A DNA stretch of 37,727 bases from Deltaproteobacteria bacterium (GCA_947486185.1 CANKTH010000045.1:1-37727), one strand, 5' to 3'; positions 25,103 through 34,358 are shown, numbered from the stretch's first letter. Program-made: numbers and translations. Notes: generated by a model not told the origin, from the letters alone.

Positions 25103-28100
25103 ATGCGCGTACTGTCCCTGCTGGTCCTCCTCGGCTGCCCGCCGCTCAAACATGCTCGGCCCGACGCGGACGGCGACGGCTACAACGCGGACGAAGACTG
25201 CGACGATGCGAGCCCCGCCGCCGCGCCCAACGCCGTGGAGACCTGCGACGGCGTCGACAATGACTGTGACGGGGTGATCGACGACGGCGCGCAGGACACG
25301 GTGGTCATGTTCCCGGATTTGGACGCCGATGGTTACGGCGCCACCGCTGGGATGGCGCGGGTGTGCCCGGGGACCCCGGGCTACGCTGGCGAAGACGGCG
25401 ACTGTGACGACGACAATGCGGGGATCTCGCCCACCGCCGAGGAGCTCTGCAACGGCGCCGATGATGACTGCGACGCGGAGACCGACGAAGGAGACGCCAC
25501 CGACGCCGTCACCGGGTGGCTCGACGTGGACGCCGACGGTTGGGGCGACGGGCCAGCGATCACCGCATGCGGCCTCGGCGCCGAATATGTGACCATCAAC
25601 GGCGACTGTGACGACAACGACGCGACCCGGTCCCCGGATGCGGCGGACATCTGCGACGGGATCAACAACGACTGTGATGACGAGACCGACGAGGACGCCG
25701 AGCTCATCACCTGGTACGGCGATGGTGATGGTGACGGCTACGGCGACAGCTACCCCGTGCTGACCGCATGTGGGGCCCCGGCAGGCTGGGTCTCGACCGC
25801 CGGCGACTGTGACGACAACAACGACCGTATCGGGCCCGCGGCGATCGAGGTGTGCGACGGCGTCGACAATGACTGTGAAGGCACGGTGGACATCGGGGCG
25901 TTGGGCACGCTCTCGGTGTGGCCTGACAGCGACGGTGACAGCTACGGGGACGCGAACGCTGCCGCGACAATCATCTGCAGCGCGAGCGCAGGGTACGTCG
26001 AGAACGATGACGACTGCGACGATGCCGAGCCCGCGATCGCGCCCGGCGTCGTCGAGGCGTGCGACGGCGTCGACAACGACTGTAACGGCCTCATCGACGA
26101 TGGCGCCGCCGGTCTCCTGACCCTCTGGCCAGATGCGGACGGCGATGGCTACGGCGACGCGGCCGCAGCCGCGGTCACCTCGTGTGGACCGTTGTCCGCG
26201 ATGGTGGAGAACGCCGATGACTGTGACGACACGAGCGCCCTCGCCTCACCGGTAGGCGTCGAGGAATGTGACGGTTACGACAACGATTGTGACGGTACGA
26301 CGGATGTCGGCGTCACCAATCCACCCACGTGGTACGCCGACAGCGATGGCGATGGCTACGGCGACAACGGCGCCGGGACCGTGGTCTGCTCGCCGCCGCC
26401 CGGCAGCGCGACGCTCAGCGGAGATTGCGACGACGGCGACCCGGCGATCAACCCGGGGGAAGCGGAGGCGTGTGACGCCCTGGATGTAGACGAAGACTGT
26501 GACGGCTTCGCCGACGATCTCGACGACGGCCCCGCCGGATCGACCGCCTGGTACCTTGACCTCGACAGCGACGGCTATGGAGCCGGGGCCGAACGCGTCG
26601 CGTGTGACAACCAGCCCGGCGAGGTCGCGCTCTCCGGCGATTGTGACGATACCACCAGCGCCATTCACCCGGCCCAGCTGGAGACCTGCGACGGGAGCGT
26701 CGATGAGGACTGCGACGGGCTCGTCGATGACGCGGACAGCGATGTGTCGGGTACAACCAGCTATTTTGATGACAGTGATGGCGACGGATGGGGTCCCGCC
26801 TCGTCGCAGCAGCGCCTGTGTGTCGCGCCGGATGTCAGCAGCACCCGCCCCGGTGACTGCGACGACACCGATAGCCTCGTTCAACCAGGAGGAACCGAGA
26901 TCTGCGGCGGCGCCGACGAAGACTGCGACGGCCTCACCGACGACGACGACCCATCGGTGGGCGGCACCACGACCTGGTACGCCGACGTTGACTCAGACGG
27001 CTACGGCGGCGACTTTTCCGCTCAAACCTGCCTCGCGCCGGCCGGCGCGGTGAGCGACAACAGCGATTGCGACGACGCGGCCGCCGCGACCAGCCCAGCG
27101 GGCACGGAGGTCTGCGGGGGCAGCGACGAAGACTGCGACGGTGCCACTGACGACGACGACCTCAGCGTGACCGGAACATCGACGTGGTACCTGGACGACG
27201 ATCTCGACGGGTTCGGGAGCGGGGCCACGATCGTCAGCTGTATCCAACCCGCGGGCACGGTCACCAACACGAACGACTGTGACGACACCCGGAGCGACGT
27301 GAACCCGGCCGCGGGTGAGGTCTGTGATGGTGACACCGACGAAGATTGCGACAGCCTGGTCGACGACGCCGATAGCTCCGTCACGGGGATGGTCGCGTGG
27401 TACCCGGACGCGGACGGCGACGGGTACGGCACGGGCAGCGTCAGCTACGCCTGCTCTGTAGCCGCGGCGTCCAACCTGGATGGTGACTGTGATGACAGCG
27501 ACGCCCGCACCGCGCCGGACCAACCCGAGCGTTGTAATCTGATCGACGACGACTGTGACCCTTCGGTATCGGAGGACGGCAGCGTCTCCGTCGACGGCGA
27601 CGGCGCATACCCCTCGATCCAGGCGGCGATCGACGCCGCGAGCTCGGGTTCGACGGTGCAGATCTGCGCTGGCACCTACTACGAGACCCTGGAGGTCGGC
27701 GCCGACCTCACCCTCAACGGCAGCCTCGCGAGCGCGGGGGGCGCGGTGGTCGACGGCGGCGGCGCGGGCGCGACGCTGGAGGTGACGGCGGGCTCGGTCA
27801 CCGTTTACGATCTGGTGTTTCAGGGCGGTATCGGCCGGGATTATGACGGCGACGGTGTGGACGAGGGCGGAAACGTGCTCCACGCTGGCAGCGCGCTCCA
27901 CCTGGAGCGGGTGACGGTGTCCGGCGGCGTTGCCGCGGAAGGCGCCGGCGTCCTTGTCGCAACGGGCAGCGTGACCCTCGTGGACACGGACATCATGGAC
28001 AACGACGCCAGCCTCACGGGCGGCGGCCTTTGGGTCGCGGGCGGAGTGATCTGCGCCGTGACGCGCGGCAGCCTGAGCGGGAACAACTCGGATGTCCGCG

Positions 28101-28975
28101 GTGGCGGCGTGTCTCTCCAGACCAGCGCGAGCTGTTCCATCTCAGACACCGAGATCGGCGACAACAGCAGCGGTACGGGCGGCGGGGCCCACGTGGAGGA
28201 CAGCGGAAGCCTCCTGGTCGCCGGTGGCAGCTGGATGGGGAACACGGCGGCCATCGGCGGCGCGCTGGCCGCGGACGGCAGCGCTGTGGTCAGCGCCACG
28301 GACGTACTGTTCCAAGACAACACGGCCACCACACGCGGTGGCGCCATCTATACGTTCTATTCCTCGTTGGACCTCAGCGGCGCCAGCTTCGAGGGCAACC
28401 TGGGGTCTGACGGGGGCGCTATCTACGCGGCTGGCGGGGACAGCATCGTCGCCTCCACCACCTTCTCCACCAACGCCGGGTCGCAACGCGGAGGCGCCAT
28501 CTGCGCCGATGTCGGCCACGACGCCACCTTCACCTCCTCAACTCTCACCCTCAACACCAGCTTCAGCGGCGCCGCCGTCTACGTGGGCTCCAACAGCTAC
28601 GTCGTCGATGACTCCAGCACGTGGACGAACAACAGCAGCACCCTGGGCGGGGCGGTGTACGTGTCGAGCGGCAGCGACGCGGCGTTCACCAGCAGCGTCA
28701 TGAGCGGCAACACGGCTTCATTCGGGGGTGCCTGGTTCATCGAATCCACCGGCGAGGTTGACATGTACGGTGGCCGACTGGACTCGAACACCGCGAGCAC
28801 CTACGGCGGTGGCGCCTACCTTCGCGATTCAGCACGTTTCTACAGCTATTCGACGGACCTCGGCGGGTCGACCTACCCCAACAACAGCCCAGATGACGTC
28901 TACCTCACCGCTGGCGGCGGGAGCAGCTACGATTGGAACGGGCTCACATCGGTCTATTGCAGCAACTCCTGTTGA
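25103..28975 (+). CDS. Large lipoprotein with 12 MopE-type metal-binding modules and a beta-helix
   Basis: This 1290-residue surface protein starts with a short lipoprotein signal (MRVLSLLVLLGC). Residues about 20-830 contain 12 modules of the MopE / putative metal-binding type. Each has an acidic DxDGDGYG calcium-loop-like stretch, then CDD...P...E.CDG.DNDCDG..DD with four regularly placed cysteines. Residues about 830-1290 form a right-handed beta-helix, opening with SIQAAIDAASSGSTVQICAG and continuing with repeated GGA/GGG turns (GGAIYTFYSSLDLSGASFEG), as in pectate-lyase-like adhesins. MopE of Methylococcus binds copper; thrombospondin-3-like modules bind calcium; which metal applies here is unknown. 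A role as a surface adhesin or matrix protein is inference. No sorting domain is seen at the C-terminus. Confidence 0.92.
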   Translation: MRVLSLLVLLGCPPLKHARPDADGDGYNADEDCDDASPAAAPNAVETCDGVDNDCDGVIDDGAQDTVVMFPDLDADGYGATAGMARVCPGTPGYAGEDGDCDDDNAGISPTAEELCNGADDDCDAETDEGDATDAVTGWLDVDADGWGDGPAITACGLGAEYVTINGDCDDNDATRSPDAADICDGINNDCDDETDEDAELITWYGDGDGDGYGDSYPVLTACGAPAGWVSTAGDCDDNNDRIGPAAIEVCDGVDNDCEGTVDIGALGTLSVWPDSDGDSYGDANAAATIICSASAGYVENDDDCDDAEPAIAPGVVEACDGVDNDCNGLIDDGAAGLLTLWPDADGDGYGDAAAAAVTSCGPLSAMVENADDCDDTSALASPVGVEECDGYDNDCDGTTDVGVTNPPTWYADSDGDGYGDNGAGTVVCSPPPGSATLSGDCDDGDPAINPGEAEACDALDVDEDCDGFADDLDDGPAGSTAWYLDLDSDGYGAGAERVACDNQPGEVALSGDCDDTTSAIHPAQLETCDGSVDEDCDGLVDDADSDVSGTTSYFDDSDGDGWGPASSQQRLCVAPDVSSTRPGDCDDTDSLVQPGGTEICGGADEDCDGLTDDDDPSVGGTTTWYADVDSDGYGGDFSAQTCLAPAGAVSDNSDCDDAAAATSPAGTEVCGGSDEDCDGATDDDDLSVTGTSTWYLDDDLDGFGSGATIVSCIQPAGTVTNTNDCDDTRSDVNPAAGEVCDGDTDEDCDSLVDDADSSVTGMVAWYPDADGDGYGTGSVSYACSVAAASNLDGDCDDSDARTAPDQPERCNLIDDDCDPSVSEDGSVSVDGDGAYPSIQAAIDAASSGSTVQICAGTYYETLEVGADLTLNGSLASAGGAVVDGGGAGATLEVTAGSVTVYDLVFQGGIGRDYDGDGVDEGGNVLHAGSALHLERVTVSGGVAAEGAGVLVATGSVTLVDTDIMDNDASLTGGGLWVAGGVICAVTRGSLSGNNSDVRGGGVSLQTSASCSISDTEIGDNSSGTGGGAHVEDSGSLLVAGGSWMGNTAAIGGALAADGSAVVSATDVLFQDNTATTRGGAIYTFYSSLDLSGASFEGNLGSDGGAIYAAGGDSIVASTTFSTNAGSQRGGAICADVGHDATFTSSTLTLNTSFSGAAVYVGSNSYVVDDSSTWTNNSSTLGGAVYVSSGSDAAFTSSVMSGNTASFGGAWFIESTGEVDMYGGRLDSNTASTYGGGAYLRDSARFYSYSTDLGGSTYPNNSPDDVYLTAGGGSSYDWNGLTSVYCSNSC

Positions 28976-28978
28976 GGC

Positions 28979-29025
28979 GGGCGCCGACGGGTCACTCCCC
29001 TCCCCCGCTCCCCGGTTCGGCGCCC
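28979..29025. repeat. Long-range inverted repeat at convergent 3' ends
   Basis: GGGCGCCGA (28979-28987) and TCGGCGCCC (29017-29025) are perfect complements, 29 bases apart. They bridge the 3' ends of the MopE-type gene and the convergent phosphodiester glycosidase gene. No T-run is present; a bidirectional stop or mRNA-end hairpin is possible. Confidence 0.3.
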
Positions 29026-29984
29026 AGGCCCACCACGATGTCAAGCCCCGAGACCCGCCACGACAGCTCCGGTAGCTCGACGTAGAGCGAGCTTGAGCTC
29101 CCTCCATCAAAACCCATCGCGTCGCGGCAACCCAGCCCCCCCAGGACCGTAGCAAGCTCGAAAAAGGCCAGTCCGTTGGTGAGGCTGTCGGTCACCAGGA
29201 GCACGGTGTCGCCCTCCCAGGTGACACATGCCGCCGAGCGTCGGTCCACCGCGCGAACATCAAACCCTCGACCACCCACCCGAAGATAGTCGTAGGTCCG
29301 GCCCTGGCTCATGATCGCGGGAAACGCCTGGAAGGCCTGGTCCACGTCCGCCAGGGGGGCGCGCTTCTGGTTGACGATCCGTGGTCGTCCACCCGGGCGA
29401 TCGACCACAAAATGGGCCGCCCAACGCCGCGCCTGCTGGTGGCGGCGCTCGCCGTCGGACACCACCAGCCCGACCGGCCCTGCCTCGGAGAAGAAGGAGG
29501 CGTTGATGGCCAAGGGTACGCCCGCTTCGGTCGCGAGGGTCTCAACGTCCGCTGGCGCGAAATCCGGGCGGTGGATGACCCGAAAACGCCATCCCGGCGC
29601 AAGCCGCAACAGCTTGATCGGCACCGTCACCGGGTTGGGCCACCGCCGCACGTCGAGCTCCGCCGCGCTCAGCCCAGCCGCAACCTCGCGCCACTCTGGT
29701 GTGAGGAAGGCCGAGGTCTGGGTCCACACCCGACGCGACTCCTCGACGCCGCTGACCTCCCGCCAGTCGGCGCCCGAGCGCCACTGCAGCGTCCCCAGTC
29801 GGTTGACCCAGGGCAGCGCCACGTAGATCGCCACCCCCAAGGCCACCAACAGGCCGGCGCCCAGCGCGCAAGCCAGGGCCAGGCGGAGCCGTCGCCCCCA
29901 CGACGACGCCCGAACCGCCCCGCCGCCCGCCTGCGGGTTAGCCGGGCCGGGGTGCACGCCCGTCGCAGGCGGCCGGGTCTCCAT
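28992..29984 (-). CDS. NAGPA-like phosphodiester glycosidase, membrane-anchored
   Basis: This protein of about 330 residues has an N-terminal cytoplasmic stretch, one membrane helix (LRLALACALGAGLLVALGVA) and an external NAGPA/DUF2233 domain. Family hallmarks are PLAINASFFSEAGPVGLVVS and the C-terminal AMGFDGGSSSSLYV, matching the conserved D-G-G-x-S-x-x-L core. Members include mammalian N-acetylglucosamine-1-phosphodiester alpha-N-acetylglucosaminidase and bacterial enzymes linked to teichoic-acid or polysaccharide processing. I chose ATG 29984 because GAGGAGGAAG lies six bases upstream; the frame extends to 30050 without a better site. It is divergent from the sulfatase-fold gene with only 48 bp between them, so their promoters overlap. 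Confidence 0.87.
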   Translation of the reverse strand: METRPPATGVHPGPANPQAGGGAVRASSWGRRLRLALACALGAGLLVALGVAIYVALPWVNRLGTLQWRSGADWREVSGVEESRRVWTQTSAFLTPEWREVAAGLSAAELDVRRWPNPVTVPIKLLRLAPGWRFRVIHRPDFAPADVETLATEAGVPLAINASFFSEAGPVGLVVSDGERRHQQARRWAAHFVVDRPGGRPRIVNQKRAPLADVDQAFQAFPAIMSQGRTYDYLRVGGRGFDVRAVDRRSAACVTWEGDTVLLVTDSLTNGLAFFELATVLGGLGCRDAMGFDGGSSSSLYVELPELSWRVSGLDIVVGLGAEPGSGGGE

Positions 29985-30032
29985 CTCCACCTTCCTCCTC
30001 GGGCTGACGCCCCGCCCCGGTGTAATCCGTCG

Positions 30033-31358
30033 ATGCCCAAGCAACGCCATGTTGTGCTGCTCATCGCGGACTCGTTAAGATACGACGCCGTTTATCCTTC
30101 GGTAAACCTTCCGTTTGTCACGAGCCGCGGCCAGAGCTTCCATCAGGCCCGCTCGGCTGGATGCTGGACCCTGCCATCCACCGCGTCGATGTTTACCGGC
30201 TTATACCCCCATCAACACGGCGCGGATACCGCGTCGCGTCAGCTCCGCCTCAGCGCCCCCCCCCTCGCTGCCCGGATGGTGGAGGCCGGTCTTGAGGCCC
30301 ATCAGGTGACGGCGAACGCCACGACCACCCACATCTTTGGTTTGCATCAGGGATTCTCGTCGGTGAACCGGGTGTGGCGAGAGATGCGCCAACGATACCC
30401 TTCCATCCACAAGGCCCTGGTACTCGCCGGAAAACCGCGCCTCCGTCGCCGCCTCTTCACGCGGGATGCCCTGAACGGGCAGCTCGCTGCCGACCTCACG
30501 GCCAGCACCGTCTGGCTCCAGAACACCGTCGGCGAGGTGCTGGACCGCGGTCGGAGCCTGCTCGAGGCCGCCGAAAAACGTGGCCGTAGCACATTTCTCT
30601 TCCTCAACCTGATGGAGACCCACTTCCCCTACCACATCGCCGACACGGTGGAGATGTTGTCCGACGGCGCCATCGGAGCGCTCCGTGAGCTACGCCAGCT
30701 GTATCACCTCGTGAATCAGAGCTGGTTGACCGGGGGCGGCGCAGAGCCATCGGTGGAGGGACTCGCGGTGATCCGGGAACGTCAACGCCGGGCCTGGCTG
30801 CGCCTCGCCCCGATGATCGACCGGTTCGTCGAGGAGCTCGTGACCCGACACGACGCCCTCGTGGTGCTGGGCTCCGACCACGGCGACAACTTCGGGGAGC
30901 ACGGGTGGGCCTACCACTTCAGCAACGTCAGCGACGCGGGCAACCGCGTTCCGTTGTTCCGCGTCGGCCCCGAGACGGTCGCGGAGCACCACCATCGACC
31001 CTTCTCCAACCTCGGAATCTTCCATGATCTCCTCGCGGCGATCGGAGCACCCGACGGGATCCCCCTGAGCGAGGCCCCCGAACACGCGCCCGCGATCCTG
31101 CAGAGCTGCTGGTACCACGGGCACGGTCGTACGCTGCCGCGATACCGACACCACCAGCTCTGTTTCATTCATGAACAACGAAGGCTTCTCCATCGCGCGG
31201 GACGTTGGCACCAATCGCCGGTCACCATCGACGGCCCCGAAGCCCCGTTCACCCGCCTCGACGCAGGCGTGGACCCGCTCGCCGAGCTGCCGTCGGGCCC
31301 ACGTGAGGCCTATCGCAAAACATTCGATGACTTCCAGGCGTACACCGAACGCTTGTGA
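30033..31358 (+). CDS. Sulfatase / alkaline-phosphatase superfamily enzyme
   Basis: This 441-residue protein has the sulfatase fold. VVLLIADSLRYDAVYPS provides the first metal aspartate, GCWTLPSTASMFTGLYPHQHG is the nucleophile region, and VVLGSDHGDNFGEHGWAYH provides later metal ligands. The classic C-x-P-S-R signature for formylglycine is absent; TLPST takes its place, as in phosphatase- or phosphoglycerol-transferase-like members that use Thr or Ser. There is no signal peptide, so it may be cytoplasmic. ATG 30033 is the start of recognisable homology; the frame is open far upstream through the antisense of the glycosidase gene and that part is rejected. Its divergent pairing with a phosphodiester glycosidase suggests a shared glycan or phosphoester pathway. 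Confidence 0.85.
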   Translation: MPKQRHVVLLIADSLRYDAVYPSVNLPFVTSRGQSFHQARSAGCWTLPSTASMFTGLYPHQHGADTASRQLRLSAPPLAARMVEAGLEAHQVTANATTTHIFGLHQGFSSVNRVWREMRQRYPSIHKALVLAGKPRLRRRLFTRDALNGQLAADLTASTVWLQNTVGEVLDRGRSLLEAAEKRGRSTFLFLNLMETHFPYHIADTVEMLSDGAIGALRELRQLYHLVNQSWLTGGGAEPSVEGLAVIRERQRRAWLRLAPMIDRFVEELVTRHDALVVLGSDHGDNFGEHGWAYHFSNVSDAGNRVPLFRVGPETVAEHHHRPFSNLGIFHDLLAAIGAPDGIPLSEAPEHAPAILQSCWYHGHGRTLPRYRHHQLCFIHEQRRLLHRAGRWHQSPVTIDGPEAPFTRLDAGVDPLAELPSGPREAYRKTFDDFQAYTERL

Positions 31359-31424
31359 ACGGCATAGCGACGCCCCGGGCAGCGCCGGCACGAACGAAAC
31401 GCGACGGCGCGTGGGAGAGCGGCC

Positions 31425-31473
31425 GATACATTCATAAATGTATCGATACTTGTATCATTGATCAGCGATACAT
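31425..31473. repeat. AT-rich array of GATAC/GTATC palindromes
   Basis: Five GATAC/GTATC half-sites lie within 49 bp. GATACATT-CATA-AATGTATC (31425-31444) is a perfect 8-bp inverted repeat. GTATCGATAC (31440-31449) is a perfect palindrome. GATAC-TT-GTATC (31445-31456) is a third, and a lone GATACAT lies at 31467-31473. A TGATCA palindrome (31459-31464) lies inside. The block is strikingly AT-rich against its surroundings and lies between the convergent sulfatase and DUF523 genes, where no promoter is expected. Confidence 0.7.
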
Positions 31474-31491
31474 GAGCCACTGCTGGTTTAC

Positions 31492-32139
31492 TCAAGTCTC
31501 GGTCGCGGCCACCCCGAAGTAGCCGACAAACCACGGGTGCTCGTGATGATCCCGCTTCTCAGGATCCGGTACAAAACCCGGCTCTGCCCGGGCCCGGAGC
31601 CGGTCCAGCGTAGCGAAATCGCGCTGACTCACCAGCGGCAGGCCGAGCTGCAGCAGGCGCGCCGCCGCAACCCCTACACCCCGCCGAAAGCGCCGCGGCG
31701 TATCGAAACGGCAGCCTTCGCTCTGGCACTGGGTACCGCAGGCCGCGCTCATGTCGGTGAGCACCGCCAGCGCCGCCCCTTCGGCCATCGCAAACGCCGC
31801 CATCGCCTCGGCGCCGGCCACCATACCGGCCGTCAGATCCGCGCCCGCGGGGTCGAGCACGCGCGCCCGACCCGCGAGGCAGTCGTGGCCGTCTCCCCGG
31901 TGCAGATCCGGCATGGTGCGCGGCGTTCCGAGGCCCACATCTTCTGGGCAGAAGGGCAGGAGCCGGATCGTCGGCAAGGTGTGGAGCCAGGGCACCGCGC
32001 CCGCCAGGCCATAGTGGGTGCCGTCCACCCCACAACCCCAACCCGCCTGGCAAGCCGAGATCAACACCCGCCACGGCGCTGCGGCGCTCGGTGTACGGAG
32101 TGCGGCCAACGCCGCGGAATCATGAGGAAGTAGTGGCAT
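31492..32139 (-). CDS. DUF523 / TudS-like Fe-S protein
   Basis: This protein of about 215 residues belongs to the DUF523 family. Three conserved cysteines are visible in the expected contexts: VLISACQAGWGCGVDG, LLPFCPEDVGLGTPR and MSAACGTQC. In the thiouracil desulfidase TudS, which has a DUF523 domain, three cysteines bind a catalytic [4Fe-4S] cluster. A desulfidase role acting on thiolated bases is therefore plausible but not proven. Several extra Cys residues (GCRFD, GDGHDC) are present. ATG 32139 has GAGGGGG six bases upstream. The gene overlaps the 3' end of the CCA-adding enzyme by 20 bp, so the two are co-expressed. The C-terminal region after residue 150 is longer than the core domain. 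Confidence 0.8.
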   Translation of the reverse strand: MPLLPHDSAALAALRTPSAAAPWRVLISACQAGWGCGVDGTHYGLAGAVPWLHTLPTIRLLPFCPEDVGLGTPRTMPDLHRGDGHDCLAGRARVLDPAGADLTAGMVAGAEAMAAFAMAEGAALAVLTDMSAACGTQCQSEGCRFDTPRRFRRGVGVAAARLLQLGLPLVSQRDFATLDRLRARAEPGFVPDPEKRDHHEHPWFVGYFGVAATET

Positions 32140-33340
32140 TCGATGCCCCCTCAAACAGCCAGCGCCTCGCCTCATCTGCGGTCATGACCAGCCCGTCGAG
32201 CTGGGCCTCGCGGAGCCGGGCCAACATCCGCCCCAGCTCCGGTCCCTCTTTGAACCCAAGCTTGAGCAGGTCACGCCCGATCAGGAGCGGCGGGAGCGGC
32301 CGGGTCAGCACCCCCAGCTGGATTGCGCGGAGACGCAGCTCGGGCGCGTCCAGGTACAACGAGAGCAGCTCCAGCTCACCCTGTTCGGCGAGGCGGCGGC
32401 ACCGGGTCTCGGAGAAGGCGAAGGCGTCGGCGACACCCCCCGACGGCTCCACGGCATCAAGCAGGAAGAACACCTGTTTTCGGACGTCGTACCCCAGGTG
32501 GCGGAACACTCGGAGCCGATCGAGCACCGCTTCGGCCGCGTGGCGCTGCCGGCACGCGCCGCTGTACATCAGCGCGAGGCGGCGACCCGGCTCGGCGGGG
32601 GCGTCGGCCCCCAAACGATCCAGCTCCGACGCCGAATGGTGCCACTCGGGCAGCACCTGCGCCCACAAACCCGCTTTGTAGGCAAAGTTCCAGCCTACGT
32701 TCGGCCAGGGTGCCTTGAGGAACAGCTTCTCGATCTCGCCGCGGATCCGCTCAGCCGGCAGCTCGGCGAGCGGCATCGACGCGGCGAGGTGGAACAAGGC
32801 CGGATCCACGTCGAATCCAAAGCGTCCGGCGAACTGCGCCACCCGCAAGGCGCGGAGCGGGTCCTCGCCAAAAGTGTCCGCATCCACCGCACGAAGCAGG
32901 CGAGCGTCCAGGTCGCTGCGGCCGCCAAACGGGTCTTCGTACACCTCCATGAGCGGGTCGTACGCGATCGCGTTGATCGTCAGGTCGCGGCGTCGCGCCG
33001 CTTCGAGCACCCCCAGAAAAGGGTCGGCCTCGGCAGCGATCCCGCGATGCCCGGCGCCGGCCTTCCGGTCACGCCGCGGCACCGACACATCGAGATCCAC
33101 CCCCTTCACCTTGAGCTTGAGGACGTGGAAGCTCCGACCTACCTCGTCCACCCGGCCGAAGCGCTGCAGCACGGCCAGCAGCTCATCGAATCCGATACCG
33201 TGAACCTCGACATCCAGGTCCTTGCCCGGCCGGCCGAGGAGGGCGTCCCGCACCGTGCCACCCACGAGGAGCGCGCGCCCGCCGGCGGAGCGGCAGGCGT
33301 CGAACAGGGGCAGCACCCGCGCGGGGAGCATGGAGGGCAT
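32120..33340 (-). CDS. cca: Class II CCA tRNA nucleotidyltransferase / poly(A) polymerase family
   Basis: This 406-residue nucleotidyltransferase shows LLVGGTVRDALLGRPGKDLDVEVHG (the GG...DxD catalytic core), RRRDLTINAIAYDPL, and DPLRALRVAQFAGRFGF for nucleotide selection, then a helical RNA-binding body (ELPAERIRGEIEKLFL). These enzymes add or repair CCA at tRNA 3' ends, or add poly(A). The two are hard to tell apart by sequence; length and motifs fit a CCA enzyme best. No HD domain is apparent. ATG 33340 and ATG 33331 are both possible starts. It follows etfA by 55 bp and overlaps the DUF523 gene. Confidence 0.9.
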   Translation of the reverse strand: MPSMLPARVLPLFDACRSAGGRALLVGGTVRDALLGRPGKDLDVEVHGIGFDELLAVLQRFGRVDEVGRSFHVLKLKVKGVDLDVSVPRRDRKAGAGHRGIAAEADPFLGVLEAARRRDLTINAIAYDPLMEVYEDPFGGRSDLDARLLRAVDADTFGEDPLRALRVAQFAGRFGFDVDPALFHLAASMPLAELPAERIRGEIEKLFLKAPWPNVGWNFAYKAGLWAQVLPEWHHSASELDRLGADAPAEPGRRLALMYSGACRQRHAAEAVLDRLRVFRHLGYDVRKQVFFLLDAVEPSGGVADAFAFSETRCRRLAEQGELELLSLYLDAPELRLRAIQLGVLTRPLPPLLIGRDLLKLGFKEGPELGRMLARLREAQLDGLVMTADEARRWLFEGASNATTSS

Positions 33341-33395
33341 CGGCGCGCCTAATCAGAACTGCGGGAGCGCGCCGCGATGCCCCCCGGCCGCCGGG

Positions 33396-34358
33396 TCAGA
33401 GCAGCGCTTTCTGGAATTCCTTTTGAAGCGCCGGGGCGACCTCAAAAAGGTCCGCGACGATACCGTAGCTCGCATGCTGGAAGATCGGTGCTTCAGGGTC
33501 CTTGTTGACGGCCACAATGACCCGCGAGGTCCGCATTCCGGCGAGGTGCTGGATGGCCCCGGAGATGCCGAGGGCGATGTACAGCGTGGGATTGACCACC
33601 TTGCCGGTCTGGCCAACCTGATCCCCGTGCCCCGCGTAACCCGCGTCCACCGCCGCACGGCTGGCACCCGGGGTCGCCCGAGCGGAAGCCGCAAGCGGAC
33701 GTACCACAGCGTCAAACTGCTCTTTGGACTTGAGGGATCGACCGCCGGACACGATACGCTCGGCCTCGGTGAGATCGACCGTCGCCCCCGCGGGCGCCAG
33801 CACCTCCACGAGCTTGACCGTTGTGCCGGCCGACGCCGCGGGCGACACCGCAACGACGGCCGCTGCCGCGCCGCCGCTCGCGCTCAAGGGGAAGGAATTG
33901 GGCCGCGTCGTGTAGAGGGCGATCGCCGAGCGGACCTCGACGTCCGCCAGCGCCTTGCCGGCGTAGATCGGGCGACGGGCGACAACACGCCCGCCATCGA
34001 CCCGCAGGTCGGTACACTCCACCACGAGCCCGGCGCCGATACGAGCCGACAGCCGAGGGAATGCGTCCCGCGCCAACGCGCTCGCGCTCGCCAGGACCAC
34101 CGTGGCCCCCGAGGCGCTCACCGCGCCCTGCACCGCCGTGACCACACCTTCCGTGCTGCTGGCGTCGCCCGACACCGCGTACACGGTCGTGGCACCGTAG
34201 CTGCCGAGGGTCGTCGCGTCGGCCGCGCCGATGACCATTGCCGACAACGAGGCGCCAAGCGCGGCGGCGAGCTCACGGCCCTTGCTCAGGAGCTCCAACG
34301 CGCTCTTCCGCGGCGCACCGGCTTCGGTCTCACAAAAAACGAGGATGTTCTTGCTCAT
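33396..34358 (-). CDS. etfA: Electron transfer flavoprotein alpha subunit
   Basis: This 320-residue subunit binds FAD and, with EtfB, carries electrons from acyl-CoA dehydrogenases to the quinone pool through ETF-QO. The C-terminal FAD domain shows [20 protein letters not shown] and [17 protein letters not shown], then [20 protein letters not shown], all classic ETF-alpha motifs. The start has GAGGAA overlapping the etfB stop, 10 bp away, indicating translational coupling. With the FadR-like regulator upstream, it should serve fatty-acid beta-oxidation. Confidence 0.97.
   Translation of the reverse strand: MSKNILVFCETEAGAPRKSALELLSKGRELAAALGASLSAMVIGAADATTLGSYGATTVYAVSGDASSTEGVVTAVQGAVSASGATVVLASASALARDAFPRLSARIGAGLVVECTDLRVDGGRVVARRPIYAGKALADVEVRSAIALYTTRPNSFPLSASGGAAAAVVAVSPAASAGTTVKLVEVLAPAGATVDLTEAERIVSGGRSLKSKEQFDAVVRPLAASARATPGASRAAVDAGYAGHGDQVGQTGKVVNPTLYIALGISGAIQHLAGMRTSRVIVAVNKDPEAPIFQHASYGIVADLFEVAPALQKEFQKALL

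Noticed and set aside
25103..27590. A CRISPR-like or tandem DNA repeat in the MopE-type gene
   Set aside because: The periodicity is protein-level; DNA copies differ and the frame is fully coding.
26246..27901. Long minus-strand frames opposite the MopE-type gene
   Set aside because: Val/Ala/Arg-rich shadows produced by repeated Asp/Gly codons on the other strand.
29412..30032. Upstream extension of the sulfatase-fold frame
   Set aside because: It is antisense to the NAGPA-like gene and low in recognisable content; the sulfatase homology starts at ATG 30033.
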